Source: Vitrella brassicaformis
Taxonomy: Eukaryota; Sar; Vitrellaceae
Assembly: GCA_001179505.1 (NCBI GenBank)
Contig: CDMY01000022.1
Location: 171,946-208,437, forward strand
Length of the DNA stretch: 36,492 nucleotides
Direction: 5' to 3'
Part shown: in pieces, positions 21,713 through 33,824 of the stretch
Numbering within the stretch: the first letter of the stretch is position 1
How the letters are laid out: each line of letters begins with the position of its first letter
The notes under the pieces: model-generated
Database searches by the model: none
What the model was told of the DNA's origin: nothing
Seen by the model: only the letters and a program-made list of their open reading frames with translations
Translations under genes and position numbers: made by a program

Positions 21713-23039
21713 GTATATCTATCTATCTTGCACACTACCGACTCCCTCCCCTCCCCTACTCTGTCACTCTCTTTCTTTCAAGCGAAAGCGCCACAGATTG
21801 ACCAACGACCGAATGAACCACGGCTGCGTATCCTTCCTGGGCGGGGTGGATGGCTGTTCCTCATTGCTTGCTGTGAGTCAAGTCAATAATGAGGGTTTTG
21901 CGGAGATAAACGAGACGATGGATATGGACGGATGGATGGATGGACGGACGAGAGACCCCTTGCTAAAAGGCAATGGGGAATTTTCTGGCTGGCTGGCTGG
22001 CGACGTGCCTGTGGGTGGGTGAGTGAGAGTGTGAGTGTCCTGTCGGCGGCCCCTGTCGACTCAGAAGCGACAGATGTATGCAGCCGACCACCACACGCCC
22101 CACGCCGAGAGAGAGAGATTAGGAGGGACACGTGTGTGTGAGAGTGGACGATGGATGGATGGATGGACGGAAGGGCGTGAGTGCGTTTAGACAAATCGAC
22201 GACTGGGTTGGGTTGTGTTTCCCCCTCCCCCTCACTTATCTGCCTGCCTGCCTGCCTGTCGCCCGCCCTCAGTGTTTTTGAACCTTAATAACGAAGACCT
22301 ATGGAATGAATGGATGGACAGATGGACAGACAGATGGAGGGTGGATGGTTCCTTGATGGATTGAGGCACAGAAGTCGTCAGATAGGAGGTCACCCCTCTC
22401 TCGCTGTCTCTCTCTCTCTCAGGTGGCCAGATCGCAACCAGCCATGTACAAAATATACACCGCACGCAGTGATTGACTGACCCATCCACACCACACCACA
22501 CAGGAGGTCAGGTGATGCATCCAGGTCGTCAACACACACACGCGACACACGCGGGGGAAGGAGGAGTAGAAGGAGAGGAAGGCACCAACAACACGCCACA
22601 CAGCAGTCACAAACCGCCCTCTCCCTCTCTTCCCCCTCTCCCTCGCGGCTCACGGCACGGCCAGTAACTTACAAAAGGTCGTCTTTTCTCTCACACACAC
22701 ACAGGTGTGCAGAGAGGCGACTACACATATCAATCAGTCAACGCGCAGACAAGCAGGCAGGCAGGCAGGCAGGCAGGAAGACATACGAATTGAGAACATC
22801 CCAGACACCCTCTGACGGACGGACGGACGAATGGTTGCTTCCTTCGTTCGTTCGTTGATTCATCCATTCGATTGTCCGCACGCCATTCGTCCACTCATCC
22901 ATCCATCCATCCAGCAGAGGGAGTGAGTTCAAAACCAGCCGCCCACCCGTCCGTTTGCTTGACCCGCTCCGCTCCGCTCCGCAAAACAGCCTCTCATCCA
23001 CCCCCCCCCCCCCTCTCTCTCTCTCTGCGATCAGTCGAT

Positions 23040-24333
23040 CTAACCACCTCCTGCACCACACCACACACACCACAAAGACACACATCCATCCATCCATTCC
23101 AGCGTCCTCCCTCCCTCCCTCCCTCAACTCTCTCTCACCTTTCTTGCCACCATTGTTCTGGCCCTGCCCCGCCGTCCTATTCCTGCGCGCCTCAATCATC
23201 CGCTCCAACGCACCCGGCCTCGGCACCACACCCTCACCGCCCTTCGGCGTCGCGCCGCCCATTCCCATTTCCTCGTCCATCCGATTGCCGCCCCACGACG
23301 ACACGCGCTTGTGGCCCGACAGCAGCGCGGCGGTCTCGCTGTCATCGTGGTGGCGGCCGTCGATGTCGTCTGTGGTGCGGGGGTGGGTGAGGGGCATGCC
23401 CCCTGCACCAGATGGGTCGAGCAGCTGGGTGGAGGGAAGGGGGCGGGGGGAGGGGTGGTCCCCGCCGGCTGTGGTCTTGCCGCTGGGGAGCACCATTAGC
23501 CTGATACACACATACACACACACACAGAGGAATCAAGGACGACCAACGCATTGAAACGGCCGGTTCCTCTCTCTCCCTCTCTCTGTGTGCGTGTGTGCCT
23601 CACCCATCCTGTCCGCCCTGGCCGGCCTCCAGGTCCCTCATCTGCGCCATCTCCATCTCGCCGACCAGCGCCCCGCCCTTTGCCGACGGCGGCGGTTCGC
23701 TGCGCCGAGCCGCGGGGCTGTCGGCCACTGACGACTCGTTGTCGGCACTGAGCGTGCCCACGGCATAGGGGAAGGCGCCGTTGGTCGCTCCTGCTGCGGC
23801 AGATGCCCCCGTGCCGGGCGGCTGGGCCTGAAGAGACGGAGACAGTGGGTTGGTGGACGGAGGGGGGAGGGGGGAGGGGGAAGGGTGTGTGTGTGGTTGG
23901 TTTGTTGTCGGACTGACTGACCCGTTGTTTGGCTTGTGCGTCTCCGCGAGAGGGCATGTCGACAGCGGTGGCGGCATTGTAGATGGCGTAGCAGCTCCAC
24001 AACAGAAAGGAGACTGACGGATGGGAGATGGTGAGAAGGGTGGATGGACGGATGGATGGACTGTGTGTGCGTCTTGTGTCTGTTGTCTTAAGACGCATAA
24101 ATTAGATAACTTACCGATGGCAGCGATGAGGGCGAAGATGGCAAAGGTGATGAGGCCTGCACACACGCGCAAGCACACACACCATACACCATAAGTGAAG
24201 GCCTCCTCCCATCTCGCCCCCCTCTGTGTGTGTGCATGTGTTGTCCCCGCCTGATTTAGCGTCTTCGTGTCTGGCGTACTGCAGGGCGCTGAAGGCGGCC
24301 GTGCTGTAGGCCGCCGCAGCTGTAATGACCAAC

Positions 24334-24369
<36 letters not shown>

Positions 24370-26574
24370 CAGGGGGAGTGAGCTGCCCCACACACACGTG
24401 CCGACCCACCTAGTGAGATGAAGAGATTGAGGAAGTTCTTGGCGCCCGCCGGCCCGCCGCCCTGCAGATCACTGCACCCAACCACCACACACACCTCTCT
24501 CTCTCTCTCCCTCTCCCTCTCCCTCTCTGTCTTGCTCGTTGTCTGTCTGTCTGTCTGCCTGTCTGCCTGCGTGTGTGTGTGTGCTTACGTGACGATGACA
24601 GGCGAGAAGTTCTGCGAGCACATTTCGGTGTAGGGAAAGCGCAGCACCAGCCGCAGGGTCGTCACCACCAGAAAGCACCCGGACGTGAAAGTCGTGAACA
24701 GACTCTGACAGACAAGCGCACACACACAGCCACATCAGATACGGGGAGAGGGAGGCACCCGTCCGTGTGAGAGTGGGTCAGCCAGGTGTGTGTGTGTGTG
24801 TGTGTGGAAGAGGCTCCCTGACCGACCGAGAAGTCTCTTCCGTAGTGGGTCATGAAGAGCATGGCGAGGACCAGCTGGGGGATGTCTTCCAGCCACCGCA
24901 CCAGGAAACAGTACGAGTAGTACATCTTCGCCATCTGCAATATCGCCTGCAACCAACGCAATCAACACACCAACAAAAGATATGATGGGCCGATATATAA
25001 TAAAGTGGGTTTCCACGTGTGGGTGTCTTGGTGTGGGTGTGGTTGGATGGTGGGATGGCTCACCATGTCGCTGCAGTTGATGATGTAGAACAGGATTTTG
25101 ACCGGCACAAAGACGGGGAAATCTGCACACAGCCCCACACACATGGTGTGTGTATGTCCAGACTCTCTCTCTCTCTCTCTGTGAGTGTGTGTGTGTGTGC
25201 TTGCCCTCCATCCATCCATCCATCCATCCATTGGTCCCTTCAGTACTACTGACTGACCTTCTTTGGGCAGTTGGTGCTTGAACAGGCTGCTCCGCATGAG
25301 GTACGCCAGCGACGCGAAGATGAAGATCGGCATGGCCATCAGCAGCACTGCATCGTCCCATCCGTCAATCCACCCATCCATCCACCCATCCACGCATATC
25401 AATTCTATCAGCCCATTCGCTCACCGATGACTCCCAGGTAGTAGTCTTCCGCCTTGCGCCACCCCAGCAGCAGCGGCGTGGCCACACGGATCAAAAACAC
25501 CATGTCTGACCCACACAACACACACACAATCACCCTTTCGCCTCGCTGTCCCTCTCCCTCTCCCCCCCTCTCCCTCCGGCGGCACCCACCTCCGATGAAG
25601 TCAATGTGTTCGACGGTCTCATAGATGAACATCCACTTGCGCATGGCGTTGAAGCTGTCCCACGACCACCACCAGTCCTCCATCGTGAAGAGCACGTCCA
25701 CCAACAGACGCTTCCGCCCCAGCCGGGGGTCCTGGCTGGGGTCCTGACGCACGTAGCCGCCCAGACGGGGGTGCCGCTGAGCGGACGCGTCGGGGGAGAT
25801 GCCCTGCTGACCCTGACCGACGCACAGAGAGAGAGAGAGAGAGATGGATGTGTGTGGTGTGTGTGGGAGGGGTTTAGAGGGGGGGGGGTGGCTGCGTACG
25901 TATCTGAGTAGGGGCTGTTGGTGCTGGTCTCTCCTGCCGCCGGGGTTGTAGTCCCACGGCTCGTTCTGCTCCGTGATGAACTTCTCGTGACTTGACAAAC
26001 CAACCACACCAATCACACCAATCAAACCAATCACACAACCCAGCACAGCACAGAAAGGCATAGAGGCGTATAACAACCCAAACGACCCTCCTCCTCCCCT
26101 CCCCTCCCCCCTCCCAGCTCACAGCTGCGTCATGATCTCGGCATCCGCCCTCGAGTCGGCCCGCGCAAAGTGCCCGCCTGCCGTCATCTCCGACGGTGCG
26201 ATGTCGCTGCGCGCATCCGACCGCCCATCGCCGTCCATATCAACCGACATGGCGTCGCTCTGCTGCGACTGATACAGCGGCCCAGGGTGGCCGGCATACC
26301 CCATATACGAGCCACCAGCGCCACTGGGACTCGCGCCGATGTTGCTCATGCCCGCCTGCGATGCGGGGCTGGGACCGTCCGGCCCCTCTGGAGGGGGCGC
26401 CGCGACGACAGGTGACACACTCATGTAGTAGTAGGGTGGTCCTGGGATGACAGTGGTGCTCGGGAGCTGGTTAACGTCGCTCAGAGTGGTGGTGGGGAGA
26501 GGCTCCGGGCTGTAGTACGGCGGTGTCGATTCTTCAGAGCTGCGTGAGGGCGGCCACGAGCTGTCCATGCGCAT
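23040..26574 (-). CDS. Multi-pass membrane protein with EDIPQL motif
   Basis: Fifteen exons on the minus strand: 26574-26123, 25990-25900, 25812-25590, 25505-25425, 25347-25258, 25122-25064, 24946-24827, 24704-24589, 24471-24410, 24319-24251, 24156-24115, 24013-23922, 23827-23604, 23500-23139 and 23050-23040. They total 2094 nt (697 residues) with every phase matching. The first 180 residues are polar, Tyr/Pro/Ser-rich. About eight hydrophobic segments lie between residues 240 and 495. One contains VRWLEDIPQLVLAMLF; an E-D-x-P-Q motif in a membrane helix is seen in XK-related proteins and some protist membrane proteins, but I cannot assign the family. The C-terminal 200 residues are polar and Gly/Ser-rich. 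The intron after 24251 begins GC instead of GT. The last exon codes only Gly-Gly-stop plus part of a codon. The next in-frame upstream start would be 26652. Confidence 0.75.
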
Positions 26575-26720
26575 AAGCACCCCGAGTGGTCCTGAGACGG
26601 ATGCTGATACGGCGGCTGAGACAGAGGCTTGGGCAACGCAAAAAGTACTCAACCATCAAATGGTTAAATGAATGTGCTACGCCTGAGTCGCCGTTGGTGT
26701 GGGAATGGCTCTCGCCGACC

Positions 26721-26748
26721 ATTGCGAGCCACGATATAAGCTCGCAAT
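26721..26748. promoter_or_regulatory. Inverted repeat element, copy b, in a divergent spacer
   Basis: ATTGCGAGC and GCTCGCAAT face each other across ten bases containing ATATAA. The right half reads TATAAGCTCGCAAT and shares the 12-mer TAAGCTCGCAAT with the minus strand of copy c. It lies 98 bases upstream of the symporter start at 26847 and 146 bases upstream of the minus-strand start at 26574, so it could serve either or both genes. The regulatory role is inferred. Confidence 0.5.
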
Positions 26749-26846
26749 CGAGAGGACAAGGCCCGAGATCTGTTGCTGTGTGGCATTGAGTGTTTGTCGG
26801 TTGTTCGCATCAGTCAATCAATCAATCACATCAGTGAGTGATCATT

Positions 26847-29800
26847 ATGGAGACCATCGACTACGTCATCGTGTTCGCCTATGTGGCGGTGATTCTGCTG
26901 CTGGGCCTGGCCTTCCTCGTGTGGGAGTGGAGCGACGCGCCGCACCACTCCACCTCGCACCACTACTTCCTCGCCGACAGGAGCACACCGTACGCATGGG
27001 CCATTCATGAGATCAGACACAAGCAGTCATTGCAGGGTGTGTGTCGTGTGCTGTGTGTGTGTCAGGTGGTGGGCGGTGGGATGTGCCTTCTTCTCGTCAA
27101 ACATTGGATCAGACGCCATTGTCGGCACATCAGGTGCGGGGATGGTCTCGGGATGTGCGCATCGATGTCTGTCTGTCTGCCTGTCTGTCTGTCGTATACT
27201 CTTCAGGGGGCGGCGCGGAGGCTGGAATGTCTGTGGCAAGTATGCAAGCCCGTCTGTGACCTGCCTGTTGGTCTCTCTCTCTGTGTGTTGATTGATGTGT
27301 GTGTGTGTGTGTGTGTGCAGTGTTCGATTGGGGTGCCGTGTTCGTGTTCGTCCTGTTGGCCCATGTGTTTTATCCAATGTACCTGCGGTCGGGGGCCTTC
27401 ACTTTGCCGGAGTTCATCGAGAAACGATTCGGCAAGTGAGCTACTGCGTGAGTCTGTGTGTCAATTTCCTTTCCTCCCCCCCTCTCCGCGTCGTCTGGTA
27501 TCAGGAGCTGCCGGCTTTATCTTGTGGTTGTAACGCTCTTTCTCTACATCGTCAGGATCGCAATGGTCGGTACCGCACACACACACACACACACACGGAC
27601 AAGGCGTCCATTCGTGTGTGTGTGTTGATTCCCCTCCCACCCCACCCCACCCACCTGCACACAGGCCTTGTTCGCCGGCGAGTTGGTGCTGTCTGTCGTG
27701 TTTGGTCTCGACCCGTCCGACGCTCTCAAAGTGCTGGTCGCCCTCACCATGGCATACACCTTCTGCGGAGGGCTCGGCGCAGTCATCTACACAGAGGTCA
27801 GCACTCCCACTCATCTGTCCTCCCACCCCACCCCACACACAGACAGACGCTCCATCCATCCATCCATCCATCCATCCAGCCAGCCAGCCAGCCATCGCAA
27901 TCCTGTGTGTGTGCAGGTGATCCAAACGGGCCTTTTGCTGATCAGCGGCCTGACGCTGACCTCCCTGGCCTTCAGCAAAGTGGGCGGCTGGACGGGACTG
28001 CGGACCCACCTGCCCGACAAGTTCTTCAGGATCTTCCAGGGCGGCGAGGGGTGGGACTTCGAGTTCCCCTACCCCTGGTACGGGCTGCTCTTCGGCTTCC
28101 CCGTCATGGCCACCTTCTACCACTGCACCGACCAGGAAATGGTCCAGCGGGTCCTGGCGGCCAAGGACGAGGGCCACGGGAGGCTGGGGTGCATTGCTGC
28201 GGGGTTCCTGAAGTTCTTCCCCCCTGTGCTGTTCATCCTACCTGGTTCGCACAGACAGACAGACAGACAGAGGGAGAGGGAGGGATGTGTTTCTTCTGTG
28301 TGTGTGTGTGTGTGTGTGTTGTGTCAGGGATGATCGCCCGTGTGTTGTACCCCCGAGCTCTGCTGTGCAGCGACGTGAGCCCCGCGTGTGAGCAGGCCAA
28401 CTGGGCGTACCCCGTCCTGATCAATCAGCTCATGCCCACCGTCCTTAAGGGCATGACAGTCGCCGCCATGATCGGTGCACTCATGACCGTGCTGGGGGCC
28501 ATATTCAACAGCGCGTCCACCATCTTCACGATGGACATCTGGCGCAGCTTCGCACCCAACACGTCAGAGAGGGCGCTCACGTGGATCGGCCGGATGGCCA
28601 CAGTCGTCATGGGGCTGGTGAGTGGGTCAGGAAGAAAGGGAGTCACATTGCCCACCGATCCAGTCGTCTTAGTTCTCTCTGTGTGTGTGTTTGGATGTCG
28701 TCAGATTGGCGTGGTGTGGATCCCTCTGATGCGTCTGCTGAGCTCCAACATGTACGTTGCCGTCCAGACAATCGCGGTATACAAACATCCACCCCAACTC
28801 GTGCAGCCATCCGGCCACTGCTGCTTGCTTTTGTGCGTGTGTCGATGTGTGTGCAGGGGCTGACAGCGTCGCCCATCTGCGCCCTCTTTGTGGTGGGCAT
28901 ATTCTTCCCACGAGCCAACGAGATCGGTGCGATGGGCGGCCTCATCATCGGACAGGCCCTCGGCATCGTCAGGCTGCTGCTGAGGCTGTCAGCTTGCCAG
29001 GTGAGGCGGAGAGGGAGGGAGGGAAAGAGGGTGGGATTATGGTTTTACTGAAGTGTATCTCCGACGTGTGTGTGGGTACGTGTCTGTGCGTCGGTTGTTC
29101 AGCTGGTACACGAGCGGCTGACCTGCAGGCTGGGCGGCGTCTTTGTGAAGAGCAACTTCCTGGTGCGCTGAGTGTGGCCAGAGAGGGCAAATACCGGGGG
29201 CATGGATGTGTCCGATGTGTTGTATGTGTGTGTGTTTCCCTCCCTCCCTCTCTGTATCCCTCAGGTGTTTGCGGCCTTCAATTTTGTCGGCTCTGCGGCG
29301 CTGGTGAGCTGACGAGCAGCCATTCAGTGTGGTGTTTTGTCCATTCCCCCTGCCCCTTCCGTCCGTCCATCAGATACTGTTGATGAGCTACCTGGGGCCG
29401 CCACCAAGAAGAGACCAGCTTGTAAACCTCACTTGGTCGGTCACACAGACACACTGCAAACTCCTGACTGACAGCATATCGGTGTTCGTGTGTGTAGGTG
29501 GGAGTGGACGGCCAAGGATGCGGCGCGGGACGAGGAAAAGGTGCACCTCACTGTCATGGAGGCAAGAAAACCTGCCCACACACACACAGACATACAGACT
29601 AGACCACCACAAACACGTCGCACTCGCCACATGCGTCCATCTATCTGCTCTGCGTCTCAGGACCTGCCCCCGATGCCGTCCGACTCCCCCGTGTCGTCAG
29701 CAGTTCCACCAATGGTACAGACCCAGCAGCACAGCATAACAAACACAACACGACAGAAACGCCTTCCTCCCAACCACACACAAACGCTCCTTCCATCTTT

Positions 29801-30228
29801 CTCTCTCTTTCTCTGCTGTGTGTGAAGGTGATCGGCAAGGCGCTGTCATCGACAGGTGCGGCTGAGGAGCGGGAGGAAAGGACACCCGACAGGTCGGCCA
29901 TGGGGGCAACCAGATCGCCGGACAGGACACAGATCAATGGGAGAGAGACACAAGACGCAGACGCAGACAGGGGGGAGGTAAGCGGCCTGCTCTGCTTCCG
30001 CTGCTTGATTTGCTGGTGAGCGCCTGAGTACCTGTTGTGTCTTCAGAAGCATCGGCCGGAAACGCTGCATCAGGCCCATCCATCGTATCTGACGGTCGAC
30101 AGGTGGGTGGGTGGGTGGGGGGGGAGGTGAAAATATGTGTAATGTGTGTGTGCAGGACGGTGTTGAGTCAGATCGGCACGGCACTGCTGATTGCGGCGGG
30201 CGCCACCCTCATCATCGTGTTCAATTAG
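26847..30228 (+). CDS. Sodium:solute symporter (SSF family)
   Basis: Eighteen exons give 647 residues: 26847-26989, 27066-27133, 27207-27239, 27321-27435, 27505-27565, 27665-27796, 27917-28244, 28328-28617, 28705-28776, 28857-29000, 29103-29162, 29265-29303, 29374-29435, 29498-29561, 29661-29714, 29828-29977, 30047-30102 and 30156-30228. Family signatures run in order: an N-terminal helix, HHYFLADRSTPWWAVGCAFF, SSNIGSDAIVGTSG, FTLPEFIEKRFGK, MAYTFCGGLGAVIYTE followed by VIQTG, LKGMTVAAMIGALMTVLGA, FNSASTIFTMDIWR, and SPICALFVVGIFFPRANEIGA. SSF proteins use the sodium gradient to import sugars, proline, myo-inositol or other solutes. The substrate cannot be read from sequence. The tail is unusual: about 100 charged residues follow the core and end in a final hydrophobic helix (GTALLIAAGATLIIVFN). 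The donor after 29561 is GC (ATGGAG|GCAAGA). A GT donor after 29540 is the in-frame alternative. Confidence 0.93.
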
Positions 30229-30537
30229 CCATTCATTCATTCATTCATTCACTCGCTGCATGGGAAGGATGCACTTGTGTGTGGCGCTGCGTGGATCGCA
30301 TCATTCCTGCCTACCTGATACGGTGTTCCATGCCTGTGTTGTCATTGTATAGTCAAGATGTGACAAGACCTGTAATTACTGCGTTCACACGCAGACGTGC
30401 TCGGATGGATGGACGTGGTGGATACATATTGATCAGCCGCACTGTCAAGGGCATGCAGACCTGGATTTGCGTGAATGTTGATCGTTTCGGCCAGGGACGT
30501 CGCCTCCCTTCCGGCCCCCATCTTGCCCCCAGTCTGC
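30229..30537. other. Spacer upstream of the aspartyl protease gene
   Basis: It contains ATTC repeats at 30230-30249 and otherwise ordinary unique sequence. No exon or promoter motif is recognised, and the shared palindromic element is absent. Confidence 0.45.
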
Positions 30538-32936
<2,399 letters not shown>

Positions 32937-32995
32937 TAAGGAGGGCGTGTGTGTGATAGACAGGGTGTCAGGCTGTCAGACAAATGTGGGCTCTA

Positions 32996-33094
32996 AGACT
33001 TCATTGTTGCATATGTCGATTGGTTAGTCGACGCTAGGACTTCATTGTTGCATACGTTCGTCATGCCATACACGTCGATTGGTCACTTGACGCT
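32996..33094. repeat. Imperfect tandem duplication, about 40-60 bp
   Basis: Two units share GACTTCATTGTTGCATA followed by TCGATTGGT and a GACGCT end. The second unit carries about 19 extra bases (CGTTCGTCATGCCATACAC region). The spacing and order of the conserved blocks are the same. Confidence 0.8.
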
Positions 33095-33270
33095 TAGAGA
33101 CATGATCTCATCCACGACTCTGCAAGTCACAGACAACACAGGCGCCCACGCTCTTCACAAGGGTGTATCTATGTCGTACGTACACGTACTGTACGTCTGT
33201 CGCGTTCAGGCGCGAACACACAAGCGAAGAAGGACGAAGCACGAGGGGTACATGAATGCGCAGCCAGCAG

Positions 33271-33320
33271 TTGCCAGTCGAGGTCCTTCATGCAATTGCC
33301 AGTTGAGGTCCTTCATGCAA
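33271..33320. repeat. 25-bp tandem duplication
   Basis: Two adjacent copies (33271-33295 and 33296-33320) of TTGCCAGT-C/T-GAGGTCCTTCATGCAA differ at one base only. Confidence 0.92.
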
Positions 33321-33534
33321 TTGACGTATATCTGCCCCACAGAGACGAGCGAGCATGCCGCCCGAACGGAACCGCACCTTGTGAAGAACACGGCCAAACG
33401 CATCAGTTGATTGCAGTGCACAAGCCTTTGGCAATGCATTCATCGACTGTGGCTGATGACAGCCGTGTTGATGTCGAGGGCCTCTGGCGCTTCCTTTCTG
33501 CTGGCGGATGCTTCGGGGGTGGAACGTTTGGAAG

Positions 33535-33561
33535 CTAAGCTCGCGGAGATTGCGAGCTTAG
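33535..33561. promoter_or_regulatory. Inverted repeat element, copy c
   Basis: CTAAGCTCGC and GCGAGCTTAG are perfect 10-base inverted arms around a seven-base loop (GGAGATT). The flanks extend the symmetry (GAAG on the left, GAAG on the right as direct copies). The right arm read on the minus strand is TAAGCTCGCAAT, identical to copy b. It lies 264 bases upstream of the start at 33825. A cis-regulatory role is inferred; an RNA hairpin in a leader is the other possibility. Confidence 0.5.
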
Positions 33562-33824
33562 AAGCGTCATTCGTGGCTGTGACAATAACTTGTGCTCAGG
33601 GACTGTACTGTACTTGTGTGTACTTGTGCTTTTCGAATGCCATGATCGGATTACTCGTGCTTTTCATGGGTTGATCAGGAGAAGGTCTATCAGGTTAGAT
33701 GCTGCTTAGCCCGTCAATAAGCTTCCTGACGTTGTTCCTGACCCTCGCACGCTTTCGCTCTTACGTGTGTCTGTTGGTCGCAGGTCACAGAGTGTGCTGG
33801 ATCTATTGCGTGTCCCGCCTGCCA

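Larger units (their letters stand above)
19696..23039. other. Repeat island without recognisable genes
   Basis: About 3.3 kb dominated by GT, AC, TGTC, GGATT, ATGT and G-rich tandem repeats, with a run of undetermined bases. No open frame shows family-like sequence together with splice-site pairs. It holds the 3' ends of two convergent genes (plus-strand stop at 19693-19695 and minus-strand stop at 23040-23042) and otherwise nothing I can name. A gene hidden in the assembly gap cannot be excluded. Confidence 0.6.
32937..33824. other. Spacer with direct and inverted repeats
   Basis: Unlike the other spacers, this one is poor in microsatellites and is unique-looking DNA. It carries two short duplications and an inverted repeat, listed separately. 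Open frames up to 121 codons exist but show no family-like sequence or splice-site structure. It separates the aspartyl protease gene from the DNA-binding gene and probably holds the latter's promoter. Confidence 0.5.

Noticed and set aside
22738-23138. Read-through C-terminal extension of the EDIPQL protein to a stop at 22738
   Set aside because: The extra residues are low-complexity (MDGWMDEWTNG type, LPACLPACL) and start at a consensus GTGAGA donor. An acceptor at 23052-23051 gives a phase-matched stop at 23040.
33411-33674. 87-codon plus-strand frame in the spacer before the CENP-B-like gene
   Set aside because: It includes the inverted repeat element and has no recognisable domain or splice signals. 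Start context and composition are not like the neighbouring genes.
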